Source: Adiantum capillus-veneris (Eukaryota; Streptophyta; Polypodiopsida; Polypodiales; Pteridaceae). From it: a stretch of 64,000 nt of DNA. Location of the stretch: NCBI GenBank assembly GCA_014529385.2, contig CM043942.1, positions 48,094,244 to 48,158,243 of the forward strand. The letters are read 5' to 3'. Each line of letters begins with the position of its first letter. Positions within the stretch are counted from its first letter, which is position 1. The position numbers were made by a program, and so were the translations under genes. The notes under the pieces are model-generated. The model was not told where the DNA came from, made no database searches, and saw only the letters and a program-made list of their open reading frames with translations. Shown here in pieces: positions 22,312 to 32,800 of the stretch.

Positions 22312-22328
22312 TGGTGAACCCGACGTGA
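22312..22328 (+). other. R1 primer-binding site, tRNA-Trp type
   Basis: TGGTGAACCCGACGTGA is complementary, apart from one base of the animal form, to the familiar tRNA-Trp 3' end (TCACGTCGGGGTCACCA). The plant tRNA-Trp acceptor is believed to match better. It lies just after the LTR. Confidence 0.65.
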
Positions 22329-22348
22329 AGTTTGTCAGGGTGAGTTAG

Positions 22349-22595
22349 TGGGGATCTGCAAGCTACTTCTAATGGAATATGCTAAAGCATCAATGTGCAC
22401 ATGGAATATCTTTTCCCAATCTGGTGCCTTTAGTACAGGTGTTGATATAAGGTTTTCTTTCAGCTTTTGGAATGAAGTTTCACACTTCTTGGTCCACTCA
22501 AAATTGACTAGCAAACGATACAGAGGTTGTGCGATAACTGCATACATGTATATGAATCTTTGATAATATCCGCAGTGCCCCATGAAGGATTGCAC
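22349..22595 (-). pseudogene. pol: M1 RNase H start, truncated
   Basis: The reading MQSFMGHCGYYQRFIYMYAV, NFEWTKKCETSFQKLKENL and WEKIFHVHIDALAYSI matches GIANT at 45040-45260. After the first catalytic Asp (HID) the sequence changes to R1-derived bases, giving nonsense residues and a stop. Confidence 0.8.
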
Positions 22596-23690
22596 TTGTT
22601 TCGCATTAGTAGGCCTGGGTAGGTCTACAATGACTTTGACTTTGTCTAGGTCTGTGGTTATGCCATTTCTTGAGACAATGTATCCTAAGATTCATCCTTG
22701 CTTAACCGTAAATACACACTTTTCCGGGTTAAGACAGATTCGATATGTCCAGCACTTTTCAAAGACCTTTTGCAAATGATCCATATGTTCCTCTCGCAGA
22801 AGAGAGTGTACACACAGGTCATCCATGTAAATTTCTATGAATATTCTTAGGTATTCCTTGAATGCATGAGTCATTAACCTTTGGAAAGTGGCTTGTGCAT
22901 TAGTTAAACCAAATGGCATAACTCGATATGCATAAATCCCCCATTCTGTGGCAAACACTGTTTTGTGTTGATCCTCCGTTGCTATTGCCAGTTGGTTGTA
23001 TCCTGAAAACCCATCCAGAAAGGAATAAGCCCGTTTCCCTGCCACTCGCTCAAGTACATGTTCTGTAATTGGCAAGGGATAATTATCCCTTATGATTTCT
23101 GCATTCACCTCCTTGAGGTTTACACACACGCGTAGTTTTCCATTCTTTTTGGGAACTACCGCAATTGGTGACACCCAATCTGTATGTTCGATCTCATAGA
23201 TGAATTCAACTTCCATCAGTTTATCAATCTCTTCCTTGATTCGTTTAGCAAATGTGTCATTATATGTATAAGGACGTTGTTTGCTAGGTTTTGCATCCGA
23301 TTTCAAAGGAATTGTATGTTGGCATATCAATGGATCAACTCCTTTGAGGTCTTTATAGGACCAAGCGAACACATCTTTATACTTCTTGAGAAGTTGTGTT
23401 AGTTGTGATTCCTCCTCAAGCTCTAAATCGTTAGCTATATTGACTGGCTGAGGCTTTTCACCTGGTTCCGCGAGGTCTATCTTTTTTGCATTTTTAGGCC
23501 CATCGTAAGATTCTTGGTTGGTTCTTTCCCTGACTGGTGGTGTCATGATGATTTTTCTGTCCCGAATAGTAAATTTTCGATAGTGTGATGGTACATTCAT
23601 GTTTCCCTTTTCTGACTCCCCTTTACCATCACTATCTTCTTCCGTAGTCCATATCTCTCTCAAAGACCGTTTCAGTTCTTGGTATTTTGT
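22596..23690 (-). pseudogene. pol: M1 reverse transcriptase
   Basis: A 323-codon open frame (23663-22692) reads SKQRPYTYNDTFAKRIKEEI, WVSPIAVVPKKNGKLRVCVN, YSFLDGFSGYNQLAIA and VMPFGLTNAQATFQRL. The catalytic YMDD lies at 22818-22829. All RT motifs are intact in this stretch. A frame break near 22690 separates it from the connection and RNase H part. The N-terminal portion carries VPSHYRKFTIRDRKIIMTPP, shared with GIANT. Confidence 0.9.
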
Positions 23691-23811
23691 TTACGCTCCA
23701 GTTTGGTCCACTCTTGGTCCTTTGTTATTTCTTTTTTTGATTTTTCAGATTTTTGTGATTTTGTTTCGGTTTTAGCTTTTCGTACCTATTTTATTTCCTC
23801 TCACGTTCGTT

Positions 23812-24989
23812 CTATTTGATTTTTGAGAATTTTTTTGATATTTGATCTTTTACACAATCCTCTGATTGTACAAGCATCAAATAGTGAGTTTTACCTTTTA
23901 TCTTGGGCATCAGGTTCTCTCTCGCTTTGTTTCCTGCTTGTTTCCTCCTATAGCGTTCTTGGCGTCTAGGGTGTTGATTAGCAAAATCATAAAATTTGAT
24001 ATTCTCGGATTCATTTCCACGCTCACTTGAGGTGTTTGAACACTTATTATCTGCGTCATCATTTACTTCCAATTGTTCAGAGAAGTTGTAAAACTCTTCT
24101 TGTTTTGGTGGTTCTACCGTCTCCTTTTCTGGTACAACGCTTACCATGTAATAGGGTAACACATCATAGCCATCCTTATTGCAAAATTTTGTTGTTGGAC
24201 TGTCGGTAATGGCACAGACATCCAATGTTGCCAGTATGTGTTCCCATTCTAGAGTTCCAAGGCATCTTCAGGGAAAGGTTCCGGAATATACTCCTTGTCC
24301 TCAATTGCTCTTTCTAAGACGCATTCCTCTCTTCTTAAGCTTCCACAATGTGAAGCTCCGCACATCCATAGCTCTTTTGGTTGCCCTAACCATCCTGGTA
24401 GTTCTGATCCTGCTACTGTAGCTGAATCAAACTCTTCCACCAGTGTTTGGTTGACATCTTTGTAACTATGGTCTTTCAGGTGTATTTTAGTTGTCGTTTC
24501 TCCATGTCTGAGGTATATGTGGTCATAACCCCAATCTTGGACCATCTTCAGTTGTCGCATGAATGGTCGTCCCAAGATGATATCATAATTGTTCTTTTTG
24601 TCGAAATCGACTATTGCAAATGTATGCTCATACTCGATTCCGCAAGAAGTGACAATCACTTTTTCTAAGAGTCCTAAAGGCTTCTCCATGAACCCATCTG
24701 CCAATTGCAGTTTCATTCTGGTAGCCCTCAAAGCTGGTTTTCCCCATTTTTTCCAGATTTCCTTGGTGGCGATTGCAACCCCCGCTCCACTGTCAAGAAT
24801 AGCCTTGGAAACTACTCCTTGGAATTCTACCGGTAGCGTGGTGTTTCCGTCTTCTCCCTCGCAATATTCTCCAACCTTATTCAATGGTACTGGCCTAGTG
24901 TTTAGTTGAGGCCTGTCCAACTCTCTGATCCCTTCTTGTAGCTTCAAGGGGGTTCTTTCACTCCAAATTTTTCTAGGCATTTTCGACAA
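23812..24989 (-). pseudogene. M1 protease and protease-RT linker
   Basis: Frame 24989-24249 holds the retropepsin: PVEFQGVVSKAILDSGAGVA with an intact D-S-G, and YDIILGRPFMRQLKMVQDWG as the second loop. It continues with the linker SELPGWLGQPKELWMCGASH. After a frame break near 24240, the frame 24225-23812 carries the acidic linker (MDVCAITDSPTTKFCNKDGY ..) also found in GIANT at 43380-43770. Confidence 0.85.
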
Positions 24990-27471
24990 TGGTCCACATG
25001 TTTGGCCGTAACCTTAGGAGTTCTGCTAACGTGATTGTGCATGCCACCGAAGTGCATAACAACTCAATCAATCCTTGCGAATCCATCACCTTGTTAGAAG
25101 AAAGTATTTGAGATGGGATTGCTCTCACTTCCGACTTAGCTTCGTACTCTCCCAGGTAAGAGGGTAAAGTTCTCAAAGAGTCTGGTTGGCTGTGCCCCGA
25201 ACTAATTGATCCTTGATCTCCCCCTTGTGAATGTATCTCCAAGTTCATCTGAGATCTTGCCTCAAATTCTTCAATAGGAGGTAAGATCACACTCTTTTCT
25301 TTTCTCGTGCTAGTCATGTGGTTACTCATCCTATTAGCCTCGTTGGCGTCACGGATTTGCTTCCACAATTCATTTAGACCGTTATAGTCCTTACCCATTT
25401 CTGGCAATATTTTAGGCTGGAACCCGTCACTTGCCCCATCGGTGGTATTTGGCACTATGATAGGCTCTCCTCTAGACTCATAGTCATTAGTGAGTCTTTC
25501 CTTTGTTTCCTCATGTTTCCCTAATGTTGGTTGGATAGGGGTTGGAGCTGGTGCTTCATGACAATTTGCCGGTTTACCCAGCGGGTCTTCCATCAATGAT
25601 TGAGCCGTCTCGATCATCTTTCTACACATATCCAAAATCTGCTTTTCTATTTCTGCATATGGATAAGTCATCCACCTTTGCTCCTGGGTTTGGTTCTTTT
25701 TAAGTCGAGCTTCATAAGCTTTTAGAAGCGCATCCAACAGCTCGTTTACCTTGTCTGCCAGTACAGATCCTCCTAATCCTGCACTTTTGGGCTCTGCTAT
25801 TTCCTTGGGTGCTACGGCTGCTGTGGTGTGTGAGCTTAAGCTAGCTAAATCCTCTAACCGCTCCAATTTGTCCTTGGTATGTTTCAACTCCTCAGATAGG
25901 GCTAGTTGCTCTCGTTCTTTCCTGGCTTTCCTACGCGCCTTTCTAGCTTTCCAAGTGCTTCTCTGATTTTTCGTTTCTGAACTTTGGGCATCGGTTTTTG
26001 GTTCTTCAACTATGGGTTCATTCGTTCTTCTTTGGGCTTGGGCCCGTGTTACCGCCTGAATAGGTATGATTGTTTCATTTTCCGATCCTCCACTGGAAGG
26101 TACTGTTTCTAACATGTTCAAGGTGGTTTTTGCTCCTTTGCTCGGGTTTTTAGGGCAATCGGGAATCAAATGAGTAATTCCGCATTCTGGGCAATACGCA
26201 TTGGCTCTAATGATTTCATCATGAGGGCAGTCTCTCAACCAATGGTCTCCTCCACACTTGTAGCAGGGTCCCTTGGGTTGTTGAGGTGCTCCTTGAGCTC
26301 CTCTTTGTTGGTAAGCATGTCTCTGTCCACCCATGCCTCCATTGGCTATGAACATCAGTGTTCGTTCATCTAGGCTATATCTTCCTTCTCCCGCGGCTTG
26401 TGCAGCAGTTGGTGGTCCTTGATTCCCTATCATGGTCCATGGTTCTGGTGTCGAGGGTTCTTCTGGTGGATAATAGACAGGGTTTGCCGCATATCCATTG
26501 GGATCTTCATAATATGCATGCATAGGCACCAAAGCCTTTTCTTCTGATTCAGTTATTGTTGGTGTGTATCTTATACCAACTGGTGGTAATCTTGGTAGGG
26601 GTGGTTGTTGTCCCAACACCGGTTGTGGTCTTTCTACACCTACAGGTCCTAGTAAGTTGCCTGCTTGATATCTAGGCATCAATGGAACTTGAGGGGAAGC
26701 TACTGGAGCTTGGGGAGTGTAAGGTCTCTCTCTCACATATCCCTTGTTATAATAACATTCCTCGGTCCCATGGTTTGTCCATTTTTGTTCAATAGCACAC
26801 CACTTGGGCTGTTTAGCCTGGGGTTTGGTGTACAAGTTGATCTTTTTTAGCACTTCATCTACGAGATGCTCCTGGTTTACCTCTACTTCTCCTTTCGGTG
26901 CTGTCTTAGAAGACCTGCTTCCACTTTGCTGTGAAGAAGAATCGTCATCAAGGTCCTTGAACTCCCCTTCTTTGTAGACCGCACAATTGTCCACAAGGTA
27001 CAGAGCCTCCTTGGTCAACTCATTCAACGTCGTGCTCCTCTTCATATGTAAGTCTTTCTGGAGATTTGCATTCCTTATTCCTTGGATGAATATCAGCATA
27101 AGTCTGGACTGAGTTGGCAGTTCTTCAACAGGACAGAACTTAACATATCTTTTTAGTCTTAGGACTGCCTTTCGTACAGATTCTCCATCTTTTTGTTTGA
27201 ATTTATGGATCTGTGAGACGGTATTATGAGCTATTCCTCTTTGAAAGAATTCCTCGATAAACTCGTCAAACACTTCCTCCATTGACTCAAAGTCTCTACG
27301 CTCTACAGAGTCAAACCAAGTGGCAGCATCATCCTCTAGGTTTAGTCCAAACCCTACAAATTGGGTGGGAAAATCTAACACCTCTTTGGCTCTAATTACA
27401 CGCACAAAGGCTGCTACATGATCTCTTGGGTCTCTGCTTCTTGTGTATTTCTTGTTTACCCATTTTTGCAC
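24973..27471 (-). CDS. gag: M1 Gag (832-codon open frame)
   Basis: This is the longest open frame in the window. The Gag capsid-like core comes first (DPRDHVAAFVRVIRAKEVLD, DAATWFDSVERRDFESMEEV, RGIAHNTVSQIHKFKQKDGE), then a Pro/Gln-rich linker. Two zinc knuckles follow (CYKCGGDHWLRDC and CPECGITHLIPDC), both CX2CX3HX4C rather than the usual CX2CX4HX4C. After them come a basic Arg/Lys stretch (WKARKARRKARKEREQ), a predicted coiled coil and a long tail leading to the protease. It lacks an N-terminus, which lies in 27484-28224 in other frames. The frame ends 17 bp into the protease frame and so needs a shift to reach it. It is probably a fragment of a formerly longer gag-pol. Confidence 0.8.
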   Translation of the reverse strand: MQKWVNKKYTRSRDPRDHVAAFVRVIRAKEVLDFPTQFVGFGLNLEDDAATWFDSVERRDFESMEEVFDEFIEEFFQRGIAHNTVSQIHKFKQKDGESVRKAVLRLKRYVKFCPVEELPTQSRLMLIFIQGIRNANLQKDLHMKRSTTLNELTKEALYLVDNCAVYKEGEFKDLDDDSSSQQSGSRSSKTAPKGEVEVNQEHLVDEVLKKINLYTKPQAKQPKWCAIEQKWTNHGTEECYYNKGYVRERPYTPQAPVASPQVPLMPRYQAGNLLGPVGVERPQPVLGQQPPLPRLPPVGIRYTPTITESEEKALVPMHAYYEDPNGYAANPVYYPPEEPSTPEPWTMIGNQGPPTAAQAAGEGRYSLDERTLMFIANGGMGGQRHAYQQRGAQGAPQQPKGPCYKCGGDHWLRDCPHDEIIRANAYCPECGITHLIPDCPKNPSKGAKTTLNMLETVPSSGGSENETIIPIQAVTRAQAQRRTNEPIVEEPKTDAQSSETKNQRSTWKARKARRKARKEREQLALSEELKHTKDKLERLEDLASLSSHTTAAVAPKEIAEPKSAGLGGSVLADKVNELLDALLKAYEARLKKNQTQEQRWMTYPYAEIEKQILDMCRKMIETAQSLMEDPLGKPANCHEAPAPTPIQPTLGKHEETKERLTNDYESRGEPIIVPNTTDGASDGFQPKILPEMGKDYNGLNELWKQIRDANEANRMSNHMTSTRKEKSVILPPIEEFEARSQMNLEIHSQGGDQGSISSGHSQPDSLRTLPSYLGEYEAKSEVRAIPSQILSSNKVMDSQGLIELLCTSVACTITLAELLRLRPNMWTIVENA

Positions 27472-27483
27472 TTGAGAAGGTCT

Positions 27484-28224
27484 AATTCTTCAACGGTCCA
27501 CAAACCTCATCATTGGATCCCCGTCGTAGTCGATACACCTCATCAGGCCTTTTGTAATAGGCTGGTTCCTCTCCCAATGGTGCTCCTAAGCCATAATTTC
27601 TAACGGTTCTCGCTGGAGGTGGTTCTTCTCTTCGAACTCGTTCCATGGGTGGTCCTCCAGGCTCTGTTGACCCTTGAGTCTTTGGCTTACTCTCTGCCTG
27701 ATACCTTGAATAGAGTGGTGGTTCTTGCAAATCCCTAAGCCCTCGTGCAGCTTGATAACCATCTCGGTTTCGGTCTGGTTCCATTGTTGCACTCTGTCGA
27801 AGCCATGCCTGCAATGATGGTTGGTTTGCTGGTTGGTCTTGGTTGTTGACCCCTTTTCATCTCGGAATCTATCTCCATCATCATACACTCGGATTATCTC
27901 CAATCTTTGAGCTGGCCTCTCTTCGATACAAATGCACTTGCGGCCTCGATAGTCTCAATAGACTAGGGCTCCTCTCGAGTTTGTTCCCTCCAAGAAGATC
28001 ACCATGAGCCTGGAATCATTCAAAAGATTTTGGGAGGTGCTTCCTCCTCGCATAGGTCCATCATAGGTGAAACCTCCTGGCTGTTGACTACCCATCATGA
28101 AGAAAGATTTGTCTGACGAAGTGTCAGTATCACTACCTTCCTCAATAATCGGTGCTAGCAGATCTAGCCTTGCCTGAGTTACACTCTCTTCTATGGACAC
28201 TAAGCTACCTTGGTCACCTGCCAC
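27484..28224 (-). pseudogene. gag: M1 Gag N-terminus, frameshifted
   Basis: The frame opens with a GTG codon at 28224 (residues AGDQGSLVSIEESVTQARLD, then LLAPIIEEGSDTDTSSDKSF), which matches the GIANT Gag start (LEPIFEGSVSDTSSERSYE). A stop at about 27957 and shifts near 27590 and 27480 break it. No ATG precedes it, so the start codon is lost or supplied by splicing. Confidence 0.7.
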
Positions 28225-30098
28225 TTTCTAGTCTCTAACAATGCATCTTCCTGATCTTAAATTCATCAAACTTATCAATGCAATTTATCACAAATTCAAC
28301 CACTCACCTGGCAATGGGTCAGTTTCTGCACAACTTCTTGCTCTGGCTGAATATACCTGTACACAAGCGTTTTAATTTCGGCAATCGAATCAAATTATTT
28401 ATCTGCTAGAGGTTATCTTAGTAATGATTGGTATAAATGGAGAGTTAATCTCAACCACTACTATATTTTATACACTGCTGATGTTTTGAATTAGGTTTGC
28501 TAATCTGAAACTGTACTACCCTCAGTTGTTGGTCAATTTACGCAAAAAAGTCTGAATTCAGTCTTTTGCTTCGTCAAATGGGCAAACAAGGTCCAAATTC
28601 ACTTCTGAAAGAAGTTCTGGAACCCTAAAGCCAAATGGGACCTCATTGTCTATGCTAGGTCAAATTTTCTTTGCAGTATACCCAATAGACATCCTACGCG
28701 TAGGATGTCTCCAGCTGTGTTTTGCCTGGATTTTAGCACTGTTGTTCCCTCTTGTTGTGCTGAGCTTACAACTGCTTTTACCTTTTGATTTGGACACCTA
28801 TTAGCTGGTCAATGAGTCAGAAATTTGTTCCGATAGCCTGTTGATGGTATTGATCAGTTTAATCAACTCCAAATTGGACCAAAATTGACTAGGAGGCTTG
28901 CCTTAGGCTATCTAACACCTTACTATGCTCAAAGTCAAAGTCTGCTGGCTTCATTTTCTTGTATTAGACATCCTACGCGTAGGATGTCTTTTTCATCATA
29001 ATGGTTTCAAACTCAAAGCCCAGGCTCCCCTTGAGTTGCTGATCACTTTGGTATACTCAGAATTCAGTTTGGAGTCCCAAATCACTCAGAAGACATCCTA
29101 CGCGTAGGATTTCTTTTTGGCCTGTTTGACCCCAGATTTGTCCCACAGCTTCCCCTTGATGTCAGTAACGTAGTGGTATGCTTAGATTTTGGTTTGGATG
29201 TCAAAAAGTCCCAAATTTCAGCTGTTTTTGCTTTTTCAGTCAAAAGTGCTTGAGTCCGCTTTGAATCCAATTTTCTTACCCAAATGAAGTGAAACCTCTT
29301 TCAGTCACTCAATATATCATGCAAGACATGCTCATGCAGCCATCTTATGGTTTTGGTTTCAAAATAATGTTTTGCTACTATTTGGGTAGGAAGTCTAGCA
29401 ATTTCAGTCTATCTGGCCTTATCTTGTCAAGCTATGGCCAAATTTCCACTTTCCAATTGAAATTAGGGTAAACCCTCCCTCCTGAACACACTGGTCAACT
29501 CAAAATCCCAAAATTCCTCCCAGATTGGCCTGTAGACATCCTACGCGTAGGATGTCTCCTGGCTTAAAATTAAAGTTTTTTCTGACAGGAATGCTCCTAA
29601 TGCTCTGTAGATCTATCATAGATCTATCAAAAACACTCACAGTAACTTTTGGACTTCAATTAGGCTTTCAAACACACTTTTGCGTCTTTTTGCGTCTTTT
29701 ACAAACTTGTAATGATTCTACCAAGCAAGTGTACATGCATGAAATGCTCTAGATCCTGAATCATGATGTCCTACTTACTCTACTCCTACCTATCGTGTGA
29801 AATGGTGATAATGGTGTTTTTGGTTGCTTTTTGGCCTCTCCGGACTCTCAAGCTCTCCTCTCACTGCTTCTACCACTCCAACTCCTACTCTAGGAATCGA
29901 CTACTACCTAAAACTACCTAAGTCAACCTCGTCTACCTAAGTCGAAGGATCTAGGCCAGACACACGCTTCCTAGACTCCCTCTAAGACCTAGAGAGTCCT
30001 CCACCCTCTGATCCTATCTAAATGTAAAGCAAGACTCTTGGCAAGCCAAAAATCCCAATCCTCAAGGATTAGTTTTGGTCACCTACCTAAGGTTTTCG
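28225..30098 (-). other. M1 leader with palindrome array
   Basis: Non-coding 1.9 kb between the primer site and gag, built of diverged repeats of similar wording. It contains four copies of a 22-bp palindrome, listed separately. No continuous reading frame was seen. Confidence 0.75.
28688..29556. repeat. M1 22-bp palindrome array (CTACGCGTAG core)
   Basis: Copies lie at 28688-28709, 28967-28988, 29092-29113 and 29535-29556. Each is GACATC, CTACGCGTAG, GATGTC. Three are perfect palindromes and the 29092 copy has one change (GATTTC). The spacing is 279, 125 and 443 bp. A decayed half copy (CACGTAGGATGTC) lies in the LTR near 30466. Confidence 0.9.
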
Positions 30099-30115
30099 TC
30101 CCGGCAGCGGCGCCA
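30099..30115 (-). other. M1 primer-binding site, tRNA-Asp-like
   Basis: The minus strand reads TGGCGCCGCTGCCGGGA next to the LTR. It is close to the plant tRNA-Asp primer site TGGCGCCGTTGCCGGGG used by Athila-type gypsy elements, and nearly identical to the GIANT site. Confidence 0.75.
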
Positions 30116-30116
30116 A

Positions 30117-30746
30117 TGTTGGACGGATACGCCGCGACGGACGTCAGCACAGCGAGAACTCACCTAACATGTAACGTCAGCTAAGGACGAAGCTTGACCC
30201 GCAGGTGCGTGGAAGCAAGCATAAGGTGTCAACCTACACTCGACCGACTCCTAACCAATTCCTACAGAGGTCTCTACCAATTGTCTAAGTCACAGCCTTC
30301 AAGAGTGCAAGAGAGGAAACTTCCTACAACGCTTTCTAGAGCCGAACACCTATCAAACAATCTCGAAACACCATGGAACTTGAACGAGACCCTACTAATA
30401 CCAATAGGTCACTCTCCCTAAGGTCTATGAACCAAAATCCCGACCCAAAACACCTGGTGCAGAAACACGTAGGATGTCTAGCCGAAATCTGCAGGTCTTC
30501 ATTTCCAAAATCTAAAGTGCCTAATGTGTAGTTCTACTCAATGTGAACGTGTGGATATGCTGCAATGCAAAATCGGACAACGTATGCTCACCCAAACAAC
30601 CGATGAAGCTCGTAGAAGGAGCTCACAAAGCCGGACCGTACGCGCGCAATGTTGGTATCGGCGCGTAGCTCTAGTCGTGAGCAACACGCTACACTTCTCT
30701 GCACTCGATTCCGACCATCGGAGCACACGTAGCGTCAAGATGAAGC

Positions 30747-30802
<56 letters not shown>

Positions 30803-31085
30803 ACAATACGCTCACGCACAGACTTCAAACCCGTTTTAAAATGACAAAAGGTTTTTCATTAAGGTCAAAAAGTGGTATATATACCTTACAATGTCTCAAA
30901 CCCTAAAGTTCCAAAATCAACCATCTACTCAATCTAACTATCAAAACTGGGATACAATTTGGAAACTTCTGTAAGTCCCAATAATTACAAGGTGAAAAAT
31001 TGGGTTTTCCTTAATGAATGAATAATTACAAAAATAAAAATCCTCCGAGTAGTTAGATGCCGTGGGGTGTGTCCAACTTCTAACA
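30117..31085 (-). repeat. M1 5' LTR (969 bp)
   Basis: On the minus strand it runs TGTTAGAAGTTGG.. to ..CCGTCCAACA. The length equals that of the GIANT 5' LTR (967 bp), and like GIANT it has a long GA/CT microsatellite (30752-30798). The palindromic TATA element GGTATATATACC lies at 30874-30885. At its outer end the sequence switches to G3, so CATTG (31086-31090) is the predicted target duplication. Its partner is deleted. Confidence 0.85.
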
Positions 31086-31090
31086 CATTG

Positions 31091-31640
31091 GGCAAGGAGC
31101 TACGATAGAGACAATGGTCAAGGTGGGTGATCTACCAGAGACATTTGTTGCCTTGATTGACCATGGCTTAGAAATAAACATAATGTCAAAGAGCTTATTC
31201 AACAAGTGCAAATTACCAATGGACACAGATCATGGTTGGATGGTTAAGGTAGCAAATAATTCATTAGGTGACTTATATGCAGCTTGTCCTAGTGTGAAAG
31301 TGACTATTGGAGATGTAAAGGAAGAGCAGAATTTCTTTGTACATGACACATCTTCTTATGATCTCATCCTTGGACAACCCTACATTGTAGGGATTAGAAT
31401 GGAAACAAAGCTAATGGATGATGGTTCTGCTTATGCTAGGATAAGAAGTAAAGATGGAAAACATGCTGTTCAATTTCTCACTGTCTGTGTGCATCATGAA
31501 AGAAATCGTGACAGTCTCCGAGAGAGCCCATTGCCCAGATTGAGTAAAGAGTTTTATGATCATCAAGAGAGAATGGGTTTTGGCCAGGTACCATTGTAGA
31601 GCGGGATTATGATGGTACAAAAAGGGAAAGGTTTTCACAT
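31091..31640 (+). pseudogene. G3 protease region
   Basis: A 161-codon frame (31114-31599) has ETFVALIDHGLEINIMSKSL with an Asp-His-Gly triad at 31159-31167 in the retropepsin position, TIGDVKEEQNFFVHDTSSYD, and LILGQPYI as the second loop. I recall D-H-G at this place in related fungal-like gypsy proteins, so it may be a family trait rather than a mutation. That is from memory and not shown here. The 5' part of the element, including gag, is missing next to the M1 LTR. Confidence 0.65.
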
Positions 31641-32066
31641 AAGGAGGTTTTCTGTACAGGTTTTGCAAGTCTAAAAGAATATGGATATGTCTCTTTTCTA
31701 AAATGTGAGAACTTGAGTCAAGGTTCCTGCAAACATGTCCATAGTCTAGGAAAGGAGTGGAAAGAACATGGTTTGCTAGGAAACAATGAAAACATAATAG
31801 GTGTGTTTGAAGAGTTTTCTTTTGTGGACACATTACAAGATCTGCAGTCTATAGTAGATTATCCTTTGCATGACCAAAATGAGATAGTGAAAGTGTGCTC
31901 ACTTGAAATGTACAATGTGGTTGAGGCATTTCAAAAGGAACAGGAGGATAGGAAGCAAAAACATGAAGTAAAGGTGGACACCAAGTACAAGACTATGGCA
32001 AAGAAGGTGAAACCAGTGGCACTTCCTTTGCCAAAGGAATGCAAGTAAAAGCTAGAACATGCTTCT
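31641..32066 (+). pseudogene. G3 protease-RT linker
   Basis: A 111-codon open frame at 31713-32048 (SLGKEWKEHGLLGNNENIIG.., KKVKPVALPLPKECK) carries no recognised domain. It lies in order between protease and RT and resembles the linker region of gypsy polyproteins. Confidence 0.5.
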
Positions 32067-32800
32067 TTGCAACCTAGTCTCAGATATCCAAAAGGGATTG
32101 GACACAGGTTTACAAAGGAGTCTCTAAAGCAATTGAAGATTGGGAACGAGGACTCCTTGACACAGGTTGAAAGGGAATGTTTTGAAGAGATGCTCTCTAA
32201 ACATGGAAAAGCATTTGCATTTGAGTCACATGAGATAGGATGTGTAGATCCTCCCGTTGTTTCTCCTATGGTGATCTTTACCATGCTCATGTACCTTGGA
32301 ACTTACGGCCAATACCAGTTCCAAAGGCTCACTTACCAAAGTTAATTGAGCTGCTAAGTGAGAAGATCAAGATGGGTATTTTGGAGCCTTCATGTGCTCC
32401 ATACTCAAACCGGTGGTTCACAGTACCAAAGAAGAATGGAGCTTTGCGCTTCATCCAAGATATGCAGCCAGTCAACAAAGTCACAATCAGGAATATGGGT
32501 ACAGGGCCAATTGTGGATGAGTTTGCAGAAGCATTTGCAAGAAGGGCAATATATTCTATGGGAGATTTGTACTCAGGGTATGATCAATTCCAACTAGCAA
32601 TGGAAAGCAGGGATCTGCTGACTACCATGAGGACACCTTTGGGTTTGGTAAGGATGTGTACCTTACCACAGGGAGCAACCAATTCAGTTGCACATATGAT
32701 GACTGGTATGAATAAGGTCTTACGTGACTTTATTCCCCAAGTAACTATGCCCTTTCTTGATGATGTTACTATCAAAGTATGTGAAGTAAGTAAAAGATGA
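32067..32800 (+). pseudogene. pol: G3 reverse transcriptase
   Basis: RT motifs are PIPVPKAHLPKLIELLSEKI, NRWFTVPKKNGALRFIQDMQ, YSMGDLYSGYDQFQLAMESR, RTPLGLVRMCTLPQGATNSV and the active site FLDD at 32753-32764. The wording GDLYSGYDQFQ and TLPQGATN differs strongly from the other gypsy RTs in this window (LPFGLTNAPATF type). There is a frameshift near 32280 and a stop at about 32800. Confidence 0.8.

Larger units (their letters stand above)
22349..31085 (-). mobile_element. M1: minus-strand gypsy element, relative of GIANT, 3'-truncated
   Basis: On the minus strand the order is LTR (30117-31085), Asp-like primer site, 1.9-kb leader with palindromes, gag, protease, RT and the start of RNase H. 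The element stops at about 22349, directly against R1 sequence. Integrase, the 3' accessory region and the 3' LTR are missing. Gag, protease and RT are clearly homologous to GIANT. One deletion spanning the M1 3' half and the R1 gag region would explain the junction. Confidence 0.85.

Noticed and set aside
30524-30844. Frames on both strands over the M1 LTR
   Set aside because: They arise from the CT repeat and LTR sequence and have no domain or support.
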